Shown here piece by piece: positions 35,904-48,315 of a DNA stretch of 64,000 nt (position 1 is the first letter of the stretch; the number at the start of each line of letters is the position of its first letter). The stretch lies in NCBI RefSeq assembly GCF_030445035.2, contig NC_080701.1, positions 22,908,798-22,972,797 on the forward strand, written 5' to 3'. The stretch comes from Dasypus novemcinctus (lineage: Eukaryota > Chordata > Mammalia > Cingulata > Dasypodidae). Under the pieces are notes generated by a model that saw nothing but the letters and a program-made list of their open reading frames with translations, was not told where the DNA came from and did no database searches. Both the position numbers and the translations under genes were made by a program.

Positions 35904-36525
35904 TTATGGTAGGCAGTATTCTTAAGATATCCCCCCAAATTCCTATCCCCTAGTTATTTAAACACTTATCTAGGCACTCTTATGAAGGATGTTGCTGAAG
36001 TAACTATCATTACTAATCAGCTGATGCTGAAATATGAAGATTATCCTGGCTTATCTAGGATGGCCCAATGCAATCATACAAGCCCTTAAAAGCATAAAAG
36101 CAGGCAGAAGACAGTCAGTCAGTGAGGTAGGAGGGGAAGTCATATTCTACGTATGAGATGGACATGACTCACCGTTGCTTGAGGAGGACCTGAGGAAAAC
36201 AGGAAAAGCATGCAGGTACCCCATAGGCGCAAACGTCAGTCCCTTCTGAAAGCCTGCAAGGAAACAGGGACTTGTCCCACAGCCACAGGAGCTCAATTTG
36301 GCAAATAATCTCAATGAACGTAGAAGAATTCTTTCCTCCAGAGCTTTCTGAGAGGTGCCCAGCTAGCCAACACCTTGACTTTAGGCTTCGTAAAACCCAA
36401 AGCAGAGAAGCTATCCTACCTAACCAAGATTTCTGACCGACAGAAATTGTAAGATAACACACTGTGATGCTTGAAGCCACTTAATTTTAAGTCATTTTTA
36501 ACAGCAGCGATAGAAAACTAGTACA
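35904..36525 (+). mobile_element. Solo LTR of ERVL-MaLR type (MLT1-like)
   Basis: This is an old endogenous retroelement LTR. Recognised blocks in order are GGTAGGCAGTATTCTTAAGA, AAGCCCTTAAAAGCA, CACAGCCACAGGAGCTCAAT, CAACACCTTGACTTTAGGCT, AGAAATTGTAAGATAA and the end ATAGAAAACTAGTACA. It has no internal genes. Confidence 0.75.
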
Positions 36526-37651
36526 CCTTTCATAGCCCATATAAATTTGGATGTCATTTTTGTAACAGTGCAAGTGTTTTAGCTTCGTATACAGATAAAG
36601 GATATAATTTCTCCAGTATGCAGTCACGTCAGTTTGCCTATTTTCAATCAATTTGCTTACAGACCAGATAGAGGAAACATACAGAAAGCAAATGTGGAGC
36701 CTTATAAATTAGTAAAAGTTCAATGGCCTTGTTCCCACTACATGGGAGTTTTGGATGTTATGTGAATGTTCTTTGAATGATGAGGATATCATACAGATAG
36801 TCAGTCAGCTGAGAATGCATAATAGGACATCTTTGTTAGTTTGGAGGCCCTGGAGTGGCAGAGGGGAGAATGAAGGTAAGGGGGGGCCCAATGAGTTTTC
36901 ATAATCTAGGTTCCTGCAAGGGTCCATAGTGGGTTGGGAAGGAAGAAACACATGTAGATCTTGAAATCTTGCCTTTGTCACCCAGAGGAGAGGGGTAAGA
37001 CTTTCCTGTGGATACTGGAGATTGGAGTCTCAAACTATATGACATGGAAAGCAGATTGGCAAGGACCATCTGAAGATGTTGACAGCCACTTATCATTCAA
37101 GCCATATGGAGATACAGGCATTGCCAGTAAATTATGCTGTGTAAAAGGGCAAGGGGCCATTCAGCAGGGCTAGCTGGGATGGTCACTCACAGGGAGTTTT
37201 ATGACCAAGTTGGGCAGGATGATGAGGCACCAACGATAATTTTTTAATGTCTTTACACCAAGTCTAGAAATAAAACTTTTCATTCACCCTGGCAGCCTTC
37301 CACATATACTCTCCCAAATTTAACCTATGACTTTTAAGGGAAATTATCTCATTGCTTATATTTCTCTCACCCTTGAGTGCATTTCTAAATTTCTGGTTGG
37401 ATCTATAGGCATCTTTAAGGTTTGATTACTTTTTTAGCAAGACTACTTCACAGATGGCATTGTGTTCTTTCATAAGTTGTGCCTCTCTTTTAATGGTAGA
37501 GAGCTTCCAATACAAAAGGCTTCATACAGTCCAGTATAATTTTAGCTGCTTCAGAAAGTCTATGACATTTACTAAAAAATTATCTATTAAATCGCAATCG
37601 AGTCAACTATTTTCATTTATAAGCAACGAATGATTGCGATACAGAAAATCC
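36526..37651. other. Intergenic sequence, no gene recognised
   Basis: Some GC-richer stretches (36840-37200) hold short ORFs without motifs or splice context. No repeat family is recognised. Confidence 0.45.
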
Positions 37652-38140
37652 TATGGAATGTGGAGTGGACACAACCATTCCAAGGTCCACAGGATGGAGG
37701 AATAGAATATGGATTAGAGTGGACTTACTGATATTCTATTCATGAACTATAATGAGTAGTAATCAAAGAAAATGTGGCACTGGTGTGGAGAAAGTGGCCA
37801 TGGTGGTTGGGGGGTGTGGGGAATGAGAGGAAGAGATGAGATGTGAAGGCAATTTTGGGACTTGGAGTTGTCCTGGGTGATGCTGCAGGGACAGTTACCA
37901 GACATTGTATGTCCTCCCATGGCCCACTGGGTGGAACGGGGGAGAGTGTGGGCTATGATGTGGACCACTGACCACGAGGTGCAGCGGTGCTCAGAGATGT
38001 ATTCACCAAATGCAATGAATATCTCATGATGATGGACGAGATTGTTGCTATGGGGGGAGGAGTGAAGTGAGGGGGGTGAGGGGTAAGTGGGGACCTCATA
38101 TTTTTTGAATGTAATATTAAAAAAAAAAGACAAAAAAAAG
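37652..38140 (+). mobile_element. 5'-truncated L1 3' end
   Basis: It is nearly collinear with 19890-20378 (GGATTAGAGTGGACTTACTG, GGACTTGGAGTTGTCCTGGG, CATGATGATGGA, TTTTTTGAATGTAATATT) and ends in poly(A). It is one of the closest relatives of the long L1 in this window. Confidence 0.85.
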
Positions 38141-38347
38141 TGTTTATCAAGTTTGCAAGATCCAAGTTAATGTAGAAAAAAACAATTGTTTTCTATAGAC
38201 CAGTAGTAGAAAACTGGAAACTGATTTAAAAAGGAATCCATTTACAACAGGATAAAAATTGCGAAATTAGTAGAAATAACTTTTACAAAAGATGTGTATT
38301 TGGTTTTTTAAATTTTTGTGTAAAAAATTACCACAAACAACAGTTTA

Positions 38348-38755
38348 AAACAACATGCATTTATTATCTCAGTTTCTGCAGGTCAGGAATCTGGGCATGT
38401 CATAGCTAAATACTTTGCTTAGGATTTCACAGGCTGCAATCAAGGTACCTGTTTGGTTGCATTCATATCTGGAGGTTGGAGGTATCATTGGCTTCCAAGC
38501 TCGCTCAGGTTGTTGACAAATTCATTTCTGGAAGTTTTCAGGACAGAGAGCCCAGACTTCTTGTGGCTGTTGGATGTTTTTTATCCTCAGCTACTAGAGG
38601 CTGCCTGTAGTTCATGGAGGCTTCCTGTAGTTCCTCAATGTATGAGTTCTCAGAGTTCTTCAGAGAAACAGAATAGGCAGGATATATTTACAACATGTAA
38701 TTATATATATCACATATTCCACAATACATATTATTGTTAGATACCAATTCTACCT
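38348..38755 (+). repeat. Left copy of a ~410-bp direct duplication
   Basis: Two old repeats are joined: a TTTATTATCTCAGTTTCTG element and, from about 38640, the ATGAGTTCTCAGAGTTCTTC end of an LTR-like element. The same composite, with the same internal junction, occurs at 40883-41290. Confidence 0.7.
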
Positions 38756-38769
38756 AAACAGACATACAG

Positions 38770-40870
38770 AATCAGCACAATACAAATAGAATTCCCAATA
38801 GCCTTTTTTTTTTCATAAATGGGAAGGCCAATGATCAAATTTATTCAGAAGGACAGGGGGCCCTGAATAGCCAAAAATGTCTTAAGAATGAATGAAGTTG
38901 GAGGACTCTCGCTTCCTGACTTTAAATCATATTACCTAGCTATGTGGTAAAACCAGCATGGTACTGGCATAAAGAGAGACATATTGACCAATGAAAATGA
39001 ATCAAGAACTCAGAAATAGACCCTCACATTTATGACTGAGTGATTTTTGACAAGCTGTTGAGGTTTTCTAGCTGGGCCAGAAGAATCTATTCAACAAATT
39101 GTGCTGGGAGAACTGTATATCCATATCCAAAAGAAAAAAAAAGGACTCCTATCTCACACTTTATACAAAATTTAAGTCAAAATGTGTCAAGGACCTAAAT
39201 ATAAAAGTTACAGCTGTAAAACTGTAGAAAATGTAGAAAATAGAAGAAAATGTAGGAAAACATCTTGTGGTAGACTGTGGTTTCTTAGTCCTTACACCCA
39301 AAGCACCAGCAATGAAAGAAAAAGTAGATAAATGGGACTACCTCCAAATTAAACACTTTTGTTCTTCCAAAAGACTTTGTCCAAAAAGGAAAAATTCAGC
39401 CTACTTAATGGGAGAAAATATTTGGAAACCACAAAACTTACAAAGAATGGCTATCATCAAAAAAGAAAACAAAACAGAAAACTACCAGTGATGAAGAGGA
39501 TGTGGTGATACAGGAACATTCCTTCACTGTTGGTGGGAATGTAGAATGGTGCAGCTTCTGTGGAAGACAGTTTGCACTACCTCAAGAAGCTGAGCACAGA
39601 ACTGCTGTATGATCCACCAATCATGTTCCTAGGAATCGATTCAGAAAAATCAAGGATGCAAACTGACATTTGCACACTCATGTTCATAGCAGCATTATTC
39701 ACAAGTGCTAAAATATAGAACCAGCCCAAGTGTCCCTCAACTGATGAATGGATAAACAAAATTGTGGTATATACACACAATGGAATTCTATTCAGCTGTA
39801 AGAAGAAACGAAATTAGGATGCATATGACAACATGGATGAATTTTGAGGACATTATATTGCGTGAAGTAATACAGAGACAAAATGACAAATACCGTATGG
39901 GCTCATGAATTAAATAGTATGAATAAACTCACAGAGGTAAATGCTAGTAGGAAAGAGAAAGTGGGTTGAGAATGAGAGCTGCTGCGCAACGTATGTATAA
40001 TTTTTAGTAAGATTTATTGTAAAAATGTGGGAAAATTGTGTGAAAAAATTTGATGGTAACACATTATACTGTGTATAATTAACACTACTGATACATAAAT
40101 GAGATTGTGGCTGAAAAGAGTAGCCTGTGGATGGACATTTCTACTGAAAAGAAACTACAGAACAATCTAGAACAATAACTTAGTGATTTGGGGAGTGGAT
40201 GAAGAGTGTGGTTAATAGCATAGATGTGAGAATGTCTTTTTACAAAGTGTTAAGAATTTGGTAATAAATGGGAAAATTATAACTAATATAATTTACGGAT
40301 ACAGTAAATAGTAATATTGTAATAATCTTACAATAATGGCAAAGAAGATACTATATCACTTCTATGACAAATATGAAGGGTTGAAAGCCGTGGGATTTTT
40401 CCTTTTGGAGTAATGAAAATGTTCTAAAATTGACTGAGGTGATGACAGCACAACTCTGATGAAAATGAGAGCCACTGAGTGTGTGTGTTGAATGACTTGT
40501 ACAAAACATGGGGATGTATAACAAAAGGAACCCAGTGTTGAAAGATGGACTGTGGTTAACAGGACAAATACGAGAACATTCTCTCATGAACTATAAAAAA
40601 TACGTAATACTAATACAGGGCTTTAATAATTCAGTAGGTTGGGGAGAAAATACACCAAATGTAAGATATGGGCTACAGTTAGTAGTAATATTTTGATCAT
40701 ACTCTTTCATAGTTTGTAACTAAAAGTTCCACAACAATGCAAGGTGTTGGTGGTGGGGTGATGTATGGGAGCCATGTATGATGATGTTCATGTTTGTTCT
40801 GTAAGTTCATGACTTTTACTATACATTTATTATTTATGTATGATCATGTGTGAATGATATACTTCAGTAA
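38770..40870 (+). mobile_element. Old L1, ORF2 C-terminal part and 3'UTR
   Basis: L1 ORF2 sequence with stops: GCATGGTACTGGCATAAAGA, GAGGATGTGG, TTGGTGGGAATGTAGAATGG, TATACACACAATGGAATTCTA, ACAACATGGATGAATTTTGA. A degenerate 3'UTR follows to about 40870. Not functional. Confidence 0.8.
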
Positions 40871-40882
40871 AATTTTATTTGT

Positions 40883-41695
40883 TGAAACAACATACGTTTA
40901 TTATCTCACAGTTTCTGTGGGTTAGGAATCTGGGCATATCATAGTTAAATCCTTTGCCTAGGATTTCACAAGATGCAATCGAGGTACCTGTTGGGTGAAT
41001 TCTTATCTGGAGACTTGATTGGGACTCTTTGGCTTTCAAGATCACTCAGGTTGTTTGAAAATTTATTTCTAGACATTGTAGGATTCAAAGCTCTGACTTC
41101 TTGTGGCTGCTGGATGTTATTTACCCTCAGCTACTATAGGCTCCCTGTAGTTCCTAGAGGTTTCCTGCAGTACTTTACTGTATGAGTTCTCAGAGTTCTC
41201 CAGAAAAACAGAACAGGCAGTAGATATTTAGAACATGTGATTGCATATGTTGCATATTCCATAATACATGTTATATATTTATAATATATAATATAAATAT
41301 TAAGACATTTACTATAGGAGTTGGTTCCATGTTTATGGAGATTGGCAAGTCTGAATTCCATAGGGCAGGCCACAAATTGGAAACTCAATGATTTCCCCAG
41401 GGGAAGTGGGCTGGCTGAAGTGGAGATGGAAAATCTTCTTTCCGACTGCTGAAATTCTCAATTCTCACTTTAAGGCCTCCAACTGATTAGATGAGGAGAC
41501 GTCTCTCATTTCTGAAGGCAGCCTCCTTTATTGGTTGTAGATACAATCAGCCATAGATGCAATCAACTGACTAATGATTTAAATCTATTCATAAAATATC
41601 CTTAGAGTAGCAATCAGACCAATGCTTAATTAAAAAAACAACTGGACACTACAATCAAGCCATGTTAATACATGAAATTAACCATCACACTTACC
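40883..41695 (-). repeat. Right copy of the ~410-bp duplication plus the rest of an LTR-like repeat
   Basis: 40883-41290 matches 38348-38755. The LTR-like element then continues to 41695, ending ACATGAAATTAACCATCACA. On the - strand this is TGTGATGGTTAATT..., a TG start typical of an old solo LTR. 44066-44310 is a related fragment. Confidence 0.6.
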
Positions 41696-41939
41696 AAGTG
41701 GGATTTCTCAACATGGCCCATTTATCAGTCCAGCAAAGAGAGTCTCCTGAGTGAATAGTCTAAGAAAATAATCTTATATAATATGACATAATCACAGGAG
41801 TGAGATTCCTTCACCAGTGCCCCATTCTATTTGTTAGAAACAAGTCACAGTTCCCAGTCACACAGATTACATGTGAGATAACTAAGGGTTACATAAACTA
41901 TGACCACCAGGAGATAGGAAAAATGGAGGCCACCTTAGA

Positions 41940-42593
41940 TTCCATCTGCCACAATGTGCAAGATCTACACACTGAAAATTACAAAACATTGCTGAGAAAA
42001 GTTCAAGATGATGTACATAAATGGACAGATATATCAGACTTAAGGACCAGAATTCCAACATCAGTTATCCCCAAGTTCATCTATAGATTCAATGCACTCT
42101 CAATCAAAATTCTAGCAGGATAGTCATAAAAATTGATAAGCTGACCTAAATATTTATATGGACTTGCAAAATAGCTGAAAGAATTTGCAAAAGAATAGCA
42201 ACTTTTTAGGACCTACACTGCCTGATTAAAAATTTTGTTTTAAAAAACAACAATTGACTAGTCATTGTGTAGGCATAGACATATAAATCAGTGGACCAGA
42301 ATAGAGTCCAGAAAATAGAGGCCAGCATTAGACAAATATGGAAACTGATTTTCAAAAAAGTTGTCAAGGCAATTCAATGAGTGAAAAGATAATATGTTTA
42401 ATATTGTTCTGGAAAAATTGGATAACCATATGTAAAAATAAAAAAAAAAAAACCACAACAACAAAAAACTTGATTCTAGATCTAAATGTACAAGTTAAAA
42501 CTATAAGACCATATAAGTAGGAGAAAATCTCAGTGACATAGAGTTAGAGGAATATTTCTTAAATAAGACACACAGATCATGAGGCATATGAGT
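41940..42593 (+). mobile_element. Ancient L1 ORF2, segment 1 of 3
   Basis: Degenerate ORF2 (CACTGAAAATTACAAAACAT, TCAATCAAAATTCTAGCAG). It continues past the LTR at 42594-43042 into segment 2. Confidence 0.65.
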
Positions 42594-43042
42594 ATAGTGG
42601 ATTGAATTGTGTATTCAATTTGGACATGCTCTTGGTCTTGGTCTGTGTTCTGGTGAGAATGGATCAATTATAAATAGGATCTCTTGAAGATATTACTTCA
42701 GATAAGGTGTGACCTAACTGAACCAGGTTAGGTTTTAATGTGGATTACTGGAGTCTTTTATAAACAGAATGAAATTCAGATATACAGGGATATGGATGTA
42801 GAGCCAAAAGGAGCAGCTGGAAGCTGCAAGTCAATGGAAACTGAAAGAGAAAAAGAGAATGTGCTGCCATGGGCATTCCCACATTGCCAGAAAGCCAAGA
42901 AATCCCAAGAATTGCCAGCCAGAAGATACTAATCCTTGGAGGAAGCAAGCCTTCTAGCCTCTGTAACTGTGAGTCAATACATTCCTGTTGTTAAGCCAAC
43001 CCATTGTATGGTATTTGTTTTAGCAGCTGGCAAACTGAAACA
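42594..43042 (+). mobile_element. Dispersed LTR-like repeat, copy 3, inserted in the ancient L1
   Basis: Related to 914-1307 and 2255-2680 but more divergent: ATTACTTCAGATAAGGTGTG, AACAGAATGAAATTCAGATA, GAGTCAATACATTCCTGTTG, GCAAACTGAAACAC end. It separates two collinear halves of an old L1. Confidence 0.65.
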
Positions 43043-43502
43043 CAAAGAAAAAAATGTTAATTTGGATTGCATCAGAATAAAAAACTTTGCGTTCCAAAAG
43101 ACAATGTTAGGAAAGAGAAAAGGCAAACCACAAACAGGGAGAAAATAGCAGCAAACTATACATCTAGCAAAGACTTGCCCCTAGAATATATAAAGAATTC
43201 TTACAATTTAATTAGAAAAAATCAACCCAATAAAAATGGACAAAAGATTTCAACAGATACTTGACCAAAGAAAATAGGCAAATGACAAACTCATGAAAGG
43301 ATGTTCAACATCGTTTGTCAGTAAGAAAATACAATTTAATCCAGAATGAAATATTAATAAACAACCATTAGAATGTTTAAAATTAAAAAGACTGACAAGA
43401 CCAAGTGTTGCTGAGGCTATAGAATAACTACAATACTCACAAACCTGTAGTGAGAATTGTTAAAGCTGTTGGGCAGTTTCTTAAAAAAGTTAAACATATA
43501 TC
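43043..43502 (+). mobile_element. Ancient L1 ORF2, segment 2 of 3
   Basis: AATTTGGATTGCATCAGAAT, GGACAAAAGATTTCAACAGA and AGAAAATACAATTTAATCCA blocks. It is interrupted at ACATATATCTGC and resumes at 44311. Confidence 0.65.
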
Positions 43503-44065
43503 TGCTGTTTTAGTCAGTCAAAGAGGTACTGATTCACAGTACCAGAAATCTGTTGGTTTTTTAAAGGGTATTTATTTGGGGTAGAAGCTTACAGTCACAA
43601 GGCCCTAAAGAGTCCAACTCAAGGTTACTTCCTTTCCAAACTCTGTTGCTACTCGCAATATCAGTGAGGGTTCAGCCTTCCTTCTTCCTCTTAAAGGACC
43701 ATGGTCCTAGCTTCTTTCTGGGCTCAGCTGCTCTGTTTTCTTCACAAGGTCAGGTATAGACTGTCAGGCTCATCTGTCTTCCTGGGGTATCTGCCATGGC
43801 TATACAGGTGTCTCTATTCCTCTGTATTCTTCTCCTGTGTATCTACTTCCACCTAAGAGTCTATTTCATCAGCTCAAGGGGTTTGGGGCTCAATGTCGAG
43901 TTGCACTCTAATGACACGGTTGAATCAAATCTTAACATAATTTAATCAGATGTCTCAGCTGAATCTAATACAATCAAAGGGTATCATGCCCAGAGAAACA
44001 GACCAGTTTACAAACATAATCAATATATCTTTTTGGAATTCATAAATAATATCAAACTGTCACAC
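43503..44065 (-). mobile_element. Solo LTR-like element, probably lineage-specific
   Basis: It starts TGTTTTAGTCAGTCAAAGAG and ends TCAAACTGTCACA, so has TG...CA ends. It lies in the ancient L1, whose interrupted sequence (ATCTGC / ATCTAC) suggests a short target duplication with the next fragment included. No internal genes. Orientation is tentative. Confidence 0.55.
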
Positions 44066-44310
44066 TCCACCCTCTCCAGATCCAGATTTTGCAGGCAGGC
44101 TGCAAGCCAGGGGCTCCAGTGTAGTTCTGATGAAGGTCCTTGATGAGTTCCCAGGAGACATTGCCTGTCCAAAGACAAGCTGGAAAATTCTCCCTGAATG
44201 CTGAAATCACTTCTCCTTTTAAGGCATTCAACTAATTGGATAAAACATCACTCATTGCTGATAGCAATCTCCTTGGTTGATTCTATTTCCCCAGAGAACC
44301 CTGACTAATA
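44066..44310 (-). repeat. Fragment of an old LTR-like repeat
   Basis: It shares TGCTGAAATCACTTCTCCTT, AAGGCATTCAACTAATTGGA and a GAGAACCCTGACTAATAC end with the family at 41181-41695. Confidence 0.5.
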
Positions 44311-44530
44311 CATCTACCAAACACCCAGCCATTCCACGCCTAGGTATTCACTTAAATGAAATGAAAGCATAAATCTTGTACATCAATACTTACATGCGTT
44401 CTATTTTCATGGTAATCACTCCAAAATAGAAACAACTCAAATGTCCAGCAACAACCAAATCGATAAACAGATTTTTGTATATTCATAAAATGGAGTCCTG
44501 CTCCAAAATAAGGACATTAGAAAGCTTGAT
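44311..44530 (+). mobile_element. Ancient L1 ORF2, segment 3 of 3
   Basis: It resumes the L1 with ATCTACCAAACACCCAGCC, ACTCCAAAATAGAAACAACT and AAATGGAGTCCTGCT, the ORF2 C-terminal region. Confidence 0.65.
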
Positions 44531-46024
44531 TCGACTTCTTTGGGTAAAGGCAACCCAAGTAGTTGGGACAAACACTTTTGCTAAGAATATTTGGAAATGT
44601 TTAATAAAACATATAAAGAAAGTGTCTTAGTGAAGTTATTTGAGAGCTAACAAGGCATTGAATGATAACAGGGAATATAAGCAGGAAAGACAGGAATCTT
44701 GAAATCGATACTAAGCATTTTTACCATCCCTAGTGGCATCAGATGATTCTAGGAAAGCAGTTGAGAAATTGTAAAGCCAGAAAAAAATTTTTAATAGCCT
44801 GAGGAAAGAGAGAAAGTGCAATCATGGTCTGCCAAGGAAGTAGGCCTTGGTAAAATCCTTAGGTTTTGATTATTTTCTTTGGCCAAACCCTAGGAGAAGA
44901 GATGTACAGATTAGCACCACCCCCAAACTGAAGAGAAGGTTCAAATATTTTCAGTCTGTGAAATAGATGAAATTGGGTTAAGGTGGTCTCAGATTGCTTG
45001 TCCTATAACTGGCTGCCAGAAGCAAGTAGTAATATTCTTGAAGAAATATAACAGCATCTTTCTTTCTATATTTTTCTTTTCTCATATTAGATGTCAAATA
45101 TTTAATGAAAAATAGCCATGCATATGAAGAAACAAGAGAACATGACTGATAAATGAGGGAAACAAAATTACAATAGAAACAGACCTCAAAGGATTATATT
45201 GGAATTATCAGAAATGGATTATAAAAAAACTATACTTTTTATGCTTCAAGAAAAATAGATGAGATTGAAACTTTTGTTAAAGTACAGGATATGAAAAATG
45301 AAAATTCTAAAATTGAAAAATATAATAAACTCAAAAGCTCACTAGTTAATCAGCAGTATATTAGATATAATTAATGGAATGATTAATGAACTGGGAGATA
45401 GGTCAATAAAAATATTCATAGCTATAAAGAGATGAAATGTACAGAAAAGAATGCAAGAGACATAGGGAAAATATGAGGATATCTAATGTATATGTAAGAG
45501 GACAACCTAAATAGAGGAAAGAGATATATAGGGTAGAAGAAGGATAGATAAAATGTAAACAATTCCTAGCTACCCTTACAGCAAAATTGGAAAAAATCCA
45601 AAAATAAGGAGAAAATAGTATATAAAGCAGTAGAAAAAGAGAATCGTTGCCTTTGAAGGAGCAACAATTAGATAGAGAACTGATTTCACCATAGATGTAA
45701 TGAAAGGAAGAAGACAATGAAATGATACCTTCAAAGTACTGAAGAAAAAACTACCAGCACAGAACTTTATTCCCAGTGCAAATACCCATGAAGGGAAAAG
45801 ATGAAATAAAGGCATTTTCAGTCAAAGTATGTCTACCGGAGTACTGAAATAAAGGAAATACCATTGGGTGTTTTTATGGTTGAAAGAAATTGATCTAAAA
45901 CAGAAACTCAGATAGGCAGAAAAAAATGAAAATAAGTGAAACAGGTTAAGGTAAGTATAAATCTACATAACTATGTGATCAACAATTATCTTAGGAAATT
46001 TAATATCTGTATATAGAGAGAATT
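44531..46024 (+). mobile_element. Ancient L1/HAL1-like remnant with unclassified flanks
   Basis: About 45120-45900 has old L1 5' or ORF1 wording (AAACAAAATTACAATAGAAA, GAAATGGATTATAAAAAAAC, AAAGGAAGAAGACAATGAAA). 44531-45000 is unclassified. No intact frame. Confidence 0.45.
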
Positions 46025-47137
46025 ATATAGCAGGTTCTGGGAAAATGGTGTTGTCGTAGATAGGCACTACCAAGCTCTTTCACAAAAAATGACAGAGAAA
46101 GACCAAAATCCTATGGGAGCCAGCTGTTTTGGGAATCCTCTGAGCAGGGAGGCTTTAGGGCATTGATCTGGAGGGAGATGGACAAAGATTAAAGAGCCCA
46201 AGGGAAAATCGTGAGTTGCTCACCCCTGTGGTTGGAAACAGCCTGTGGCTAGGCCCCACTCTCAAGGCAAATAGGCTCCATGGACCCCTTAGTTCTCACC
46301 AGCCAGCTGGTGTGAGGGAGTATTCCCTGGAAGGAAGAGGGGTCTGGCAAAGTGTGGAGAGTGGTTTCTTTTCAGTGGGTTGGACATCAGAGCTCCCTTT
46401 GAATCTTGGGGAGGATACCAGCCAGCACTGAGGTGGACCCAGGGAGAGGAGAGAGGGGAATCTGCTCAGGCAGGCTGTCACACCCAGCAATGCTGGGAAG
46501 AAGAACTGGCCAGGGGAGTGGTGGAAACAGTCAACTAAATAGCTTAGCTGCTGAAAAATATTAAAAGTCCAATGCACCTAAGGGAAACAGGGGCAGGAAG
46601 AGCCCAATAAACTTTCGAAAGCCTATTTAGCCTATACAGCTGCAGTGGGGAATTCCTGCCTGGCAGGTTTGAGTCCTGATACGTCCTAAGAGAAAGGATG
46701 CAGGGAGAGTTAAGACATGCGGCTAACACCTTATGATAAAGAACTTACAGACTGAGTTTCTACCGTCTCATTTTCCACTTTTTTGCATTTCTTTCTTTCT
46801 TTCTCCTTTATTTTATTCACTAAAATTGAAAACATCACCTACGGAGGGCAGACTGCAGGGTGATTAATTGATGAGCAGGCCTGAGAAGGTCTCTAGGGCC
46901 TAAGAAGGGAGACCGTTTTTCCTGCATTGTTTAATTGTTGCTGCTGTTTCTTGTTTTCCTTTTCTTTGTTATCTTTTATACTTATTTTTCAACCTACTTT
47001 ATTTCTCTTCTTTCCTTCATTTCTTTCTGTCTTCTGACTTCTGTTGCTTTTCTTCCATTGCACTACTTCTTGTCTGGTCTTCATTCTTTCTTTTTCTCTC
47101 TTTCTCATTTTTGTTTCTCTCCTATTCTCTTCTCATC

Positions 47138-47245
47138 TGTCTGTCTGACCTTTTAATTCATTCTACTTTTTTCTCTCTCTGTTTTATTTTTTCTACTCGT
47201 CTGTCTGGCCTTTTAATTCATTCTACTTTTTCTCTCTATTTAGTC
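47138..47245 (+). repeat. Tandem repeat (about 60 bp) in the L1 C 5'UTR
   Basis: GTCTGTCTGACCTTTTAATT...CTACTTTTTTCTCTCT is followed by a second copy, GTCTGTCTGGCCTTTTAATT...CTACTTTTTCTCTCT. Confidence 0.75.
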
Positions 47246-47629
47246 TCTTGTTTTATGCATTTCTATTCCACCTCTCTTAATTCTTATTCCTTCTTTGTAT
47301 TTATCATTTTTAAACTCAAATTTCTTAGCTAGCTCTTGCATGGTTCCTTTTCTATCTTTTTTATATTATTCTTACTATTATTCTTTTTCTCTTCTTATCG
47401 CTTTCCTTTTCTCTGGTATCAATATTTTTTTTCAAGAGAATACAGACAACTGCAAGGAAATTGAATAAGAGGAATCAAGTAATAAAAATTAACCTTACCA
47501 CACACAAAGAAACAACAAAATAAAACCCTAGAGTAGAAAGAGAAGCTAACCAACCAAATAAGCCCATCAAGATAAACAGATGCCCAGACACCAACAAAAA
47601 ATTAAAATCCATGCTAAGAAAAAGGAAGA

Positions 47630-48245
47630 CATGGCTCATAGTTTAATGAACAAACTAAAAAACAGGAGGAGATGCAGAATGTGGAACAACTAATCAAGGA
47701 TGTACAAACAAATATCATGAATCAACATATTGAAATAAAGTAAAAGAAGAAGATATTAAGAAGATACTGGGGAAGCATACTGAAGAAATTGTAAACATAC
47801 ATAAAAGATAACGGATATGATGGTGATGAATGGCACAATCCAAGAAATCAAAAATGCACTGGAAGCACATAACAGCAGATTTGAACAGGCAGAAGAAAGA
47901 ATCAGTGATGTGGAAGACAGTATATCTGAAATCAGACAGATAGTAGAACGGATAGATAAAAAGACAGAAAAAATCCAGCAGGGCTTAAGATTAAGTACTG
48001 ATTTCTCTTCTGAAACGATGTAGGCAAGAAGGCAATGGTATGACATAGTGAAGGTGCTAAAAGAAAAAAACTTCCAGCCAAGAATTCTATATCCTGCAAA
48101 GCTGGCATTCAAAAATGAGGAAGCATTCAAAATATTCACAGATAAACAGAAATTAAGAGAGTTTGTTAATCAGAACTTTGCCCTTCCAGAAATACTGAAG
48201 GGAGTCCTGCAGGTTGAAAGGAAATAAACAGGAGAGAGAGAGATG
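47630..48245 (+). pseudogene. L1 C ORF1, internally deleted
   Basis: N-terminal coiled-coil coding remains (RISDVEDSISEIRQI, IQQGLR) but jumps at about 47990 straight to RLSTDFSSET, skipping about 310 bp that encode the RRM in the 12758-13672 copy. Additional stops and frameshifts are present. Confidence 0.75.
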
Positions 48246-48315
48246 GAGGAGAGTGTAAGAAAAAAGAGATAAAAAGAGAAATACAACATATGGCATACAT
48301 AAACCTAAAGAAAAT

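Noticed and set aside
36169..36480. 103-codon - strand ORF in the intergenic region
   Set aside because: It is antisense to the MaLR-type solo LTR and has no protein motif.
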